The notes under the pieces are model-generated. The model ran no database searches. It was not told the DNA's origin and worked only from the letters and a program-made list of their open reading frames with translations. Shown here piece by piece: positions 5,107 through 5,351 of a DNA stretch of 5,351 nucleotides (position 1 is its first letter; the number at the start of each line of letters is the position of its first letter). Position numbers and translations under genes: made by a program. The stretch is from Clostridia bacterium (GTDB lineage: Bacteria > Bacillota > Clostridia > Oscillospirales > CAG-382): the NCBI GenBank assembly GCA_017613815.1, contig JAGADB010000050.1, positions 1 through 5,351 on the forward strand, given 5' to 3'.

Positions 5107-5351
5107 ATGAAAAAATTCAAGTGCCTCGTTTGCGGACAGGTTTTTGAAGTGCCGGACGGCGAAGAGCCGGTATGTCCGCTTTGCAAATCAAAAGGTGAAA
5201 AACTCGAAGAAATAAAGGAGAATAAAACTATGAACAAGTACGCCGGAACAAAGACCGAAAAGAATCTCGAAGCCGCTTTCGCGGGCGAAAGCCAGGCAAG
5301 AAATAAATATACCTATTTCGCGTCGGTTGCGAAAAAAGAGGGTTACGAACA
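5107..5351 (+). CDS. rbr: Rubrerythrin with N-terminal rubredoxin-like domain (3' end outside window)
   Basis: The frame is open from ATG 5107 to the window edge, 81 codons so far. Residues 1-38 form a small FeCys4 module with C6, C9, C23 and C26 (CLVCGQ and VCPLCK); it lacks the Tyr after the first knuckle and the Trp/Phe before the second that rubredoxins usually carry. From residue 42 the sequence is a typical rubrerythrin start (NKYAGTKTEKNLEAAFAGES), with E61 in GESQARNKY expected to be the first diiron ligand. Rubrerythrin is a cytosolic NAD(P)H-linked peroxidase using a non-haem diiron site; placing the rubredoxin module at the N-terminus is the order known from clostridial reverse rubrerythrins. 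A ribosome binding site AAGGAG lies 18 bases after the rubredoxin stop. A second good site and ATG (5230) occur at the domain junction, so a shorter form is possible. Whether a C-terminal rubredoxin also exists cannot be seen. Confidence 0.92.
   Translation, partial: MKKFKCLVCGQVFEVPDGEEPVCPLCKSKGEKLEEIKENKTMNKYAGTKTEKNLEAAFAGESQARNKYTYFASVAKKEGYE
5215..5232 (+). promoter_or_regulatory. In-frame internal ribosome binding site and ATG at the rubredoxin/rubrerythrin junction
   Basis: AAGGAG at 5215-5220 is followed after 9 bases by ATG 5230-5232, codon 42 of the rubrerythrin frame. The spacing is suitable for initiation. Starting there would give MNKYAGTKTEKN, which is itself a normal stand-alone rubrerythrin N-terminus. 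The site could give a second, rubredoxin-less product, or be a relic of two once-separate genes now fused. The GAG-rich coding of Lys-Glu could also create it by chance. Confidence 0.45.

Overview
The window is from a Gram-positive-type, obligately anaerobic bacterium, most likely a member of the Clostridia (inferred). The reasons are strong AGGAGG-type ribosome binding sites, tight same-strand gene packing, the methylerythritol-phosphate pathway enzyme Dxr, a Firmicutes-type RbgA GTPase, and the classic strict-anaerobe oxygen-defence set: flavodiiron protein, superoxide reductase, rubredoxin and rubrerythrin. All genes are on the + strand. No tRNA, rRNA, CRISPR, mobile element or rho-independent terminator could be seen, and no gene-free stretch exceeds about 30 bases.

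Left part (1-2493), housekeeping: the C-terminal part of rbgA (50S subunit assembly GTPase, cut by the window edge), dxr (first committed step of isoprenoid precursor synthesis) and a ten-helix EamA/DMT-family transporter of unknown substrate. Gaps are 24 and 6 bases, so these three probably share a transcript. The order rbgA-dxr-transporter is not the usual one for either rbgA or dxr.

Right part (2522-5351), a redox-stress operon: (1) a 596-residue flavodiiron protein with four domains in one chain (metallo-beta-lactamase-like diiron, flavodoxin, flavin reductase, rubredoxin); (2) a two-iron desulfoferrodoxin/superoxide reductase; (3) a 65-residue protein with three CxC motifs resembling the catalytic subunit of ferredoxin-thioredoxin reductase; (4) a 44-residue rubredoxin; (5) the start of a rubrerythrin carrying an N-terminal rubredoxin-like domain, cut by the window edge. 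Genes 4 and 5 were read directly from the sequence. Together they would reduce O2 (or NO), superoxide and peroxide using electrons passed through flavin and FeCys4 centres. The content closely parallels the oxidative-stress cluster known from Moorella thermoacetica (rbo, rub, fprA, hrb, rbr), but here fprA and hrb are fused and an extra FTR-like gene is inserted.

The most interesting non-coding signal lies inside the last codons of the transporter gene. A consensus-like promoter (TTGCAA, 17 bases, TATAAT) sits directly upstream of the flavodiiron gene, and its -35 box is embedded in a perfect 9-bp inverted repeat (2443-2465). This looks like an operator for an unidentified, presumably redox-responsive, regulator.
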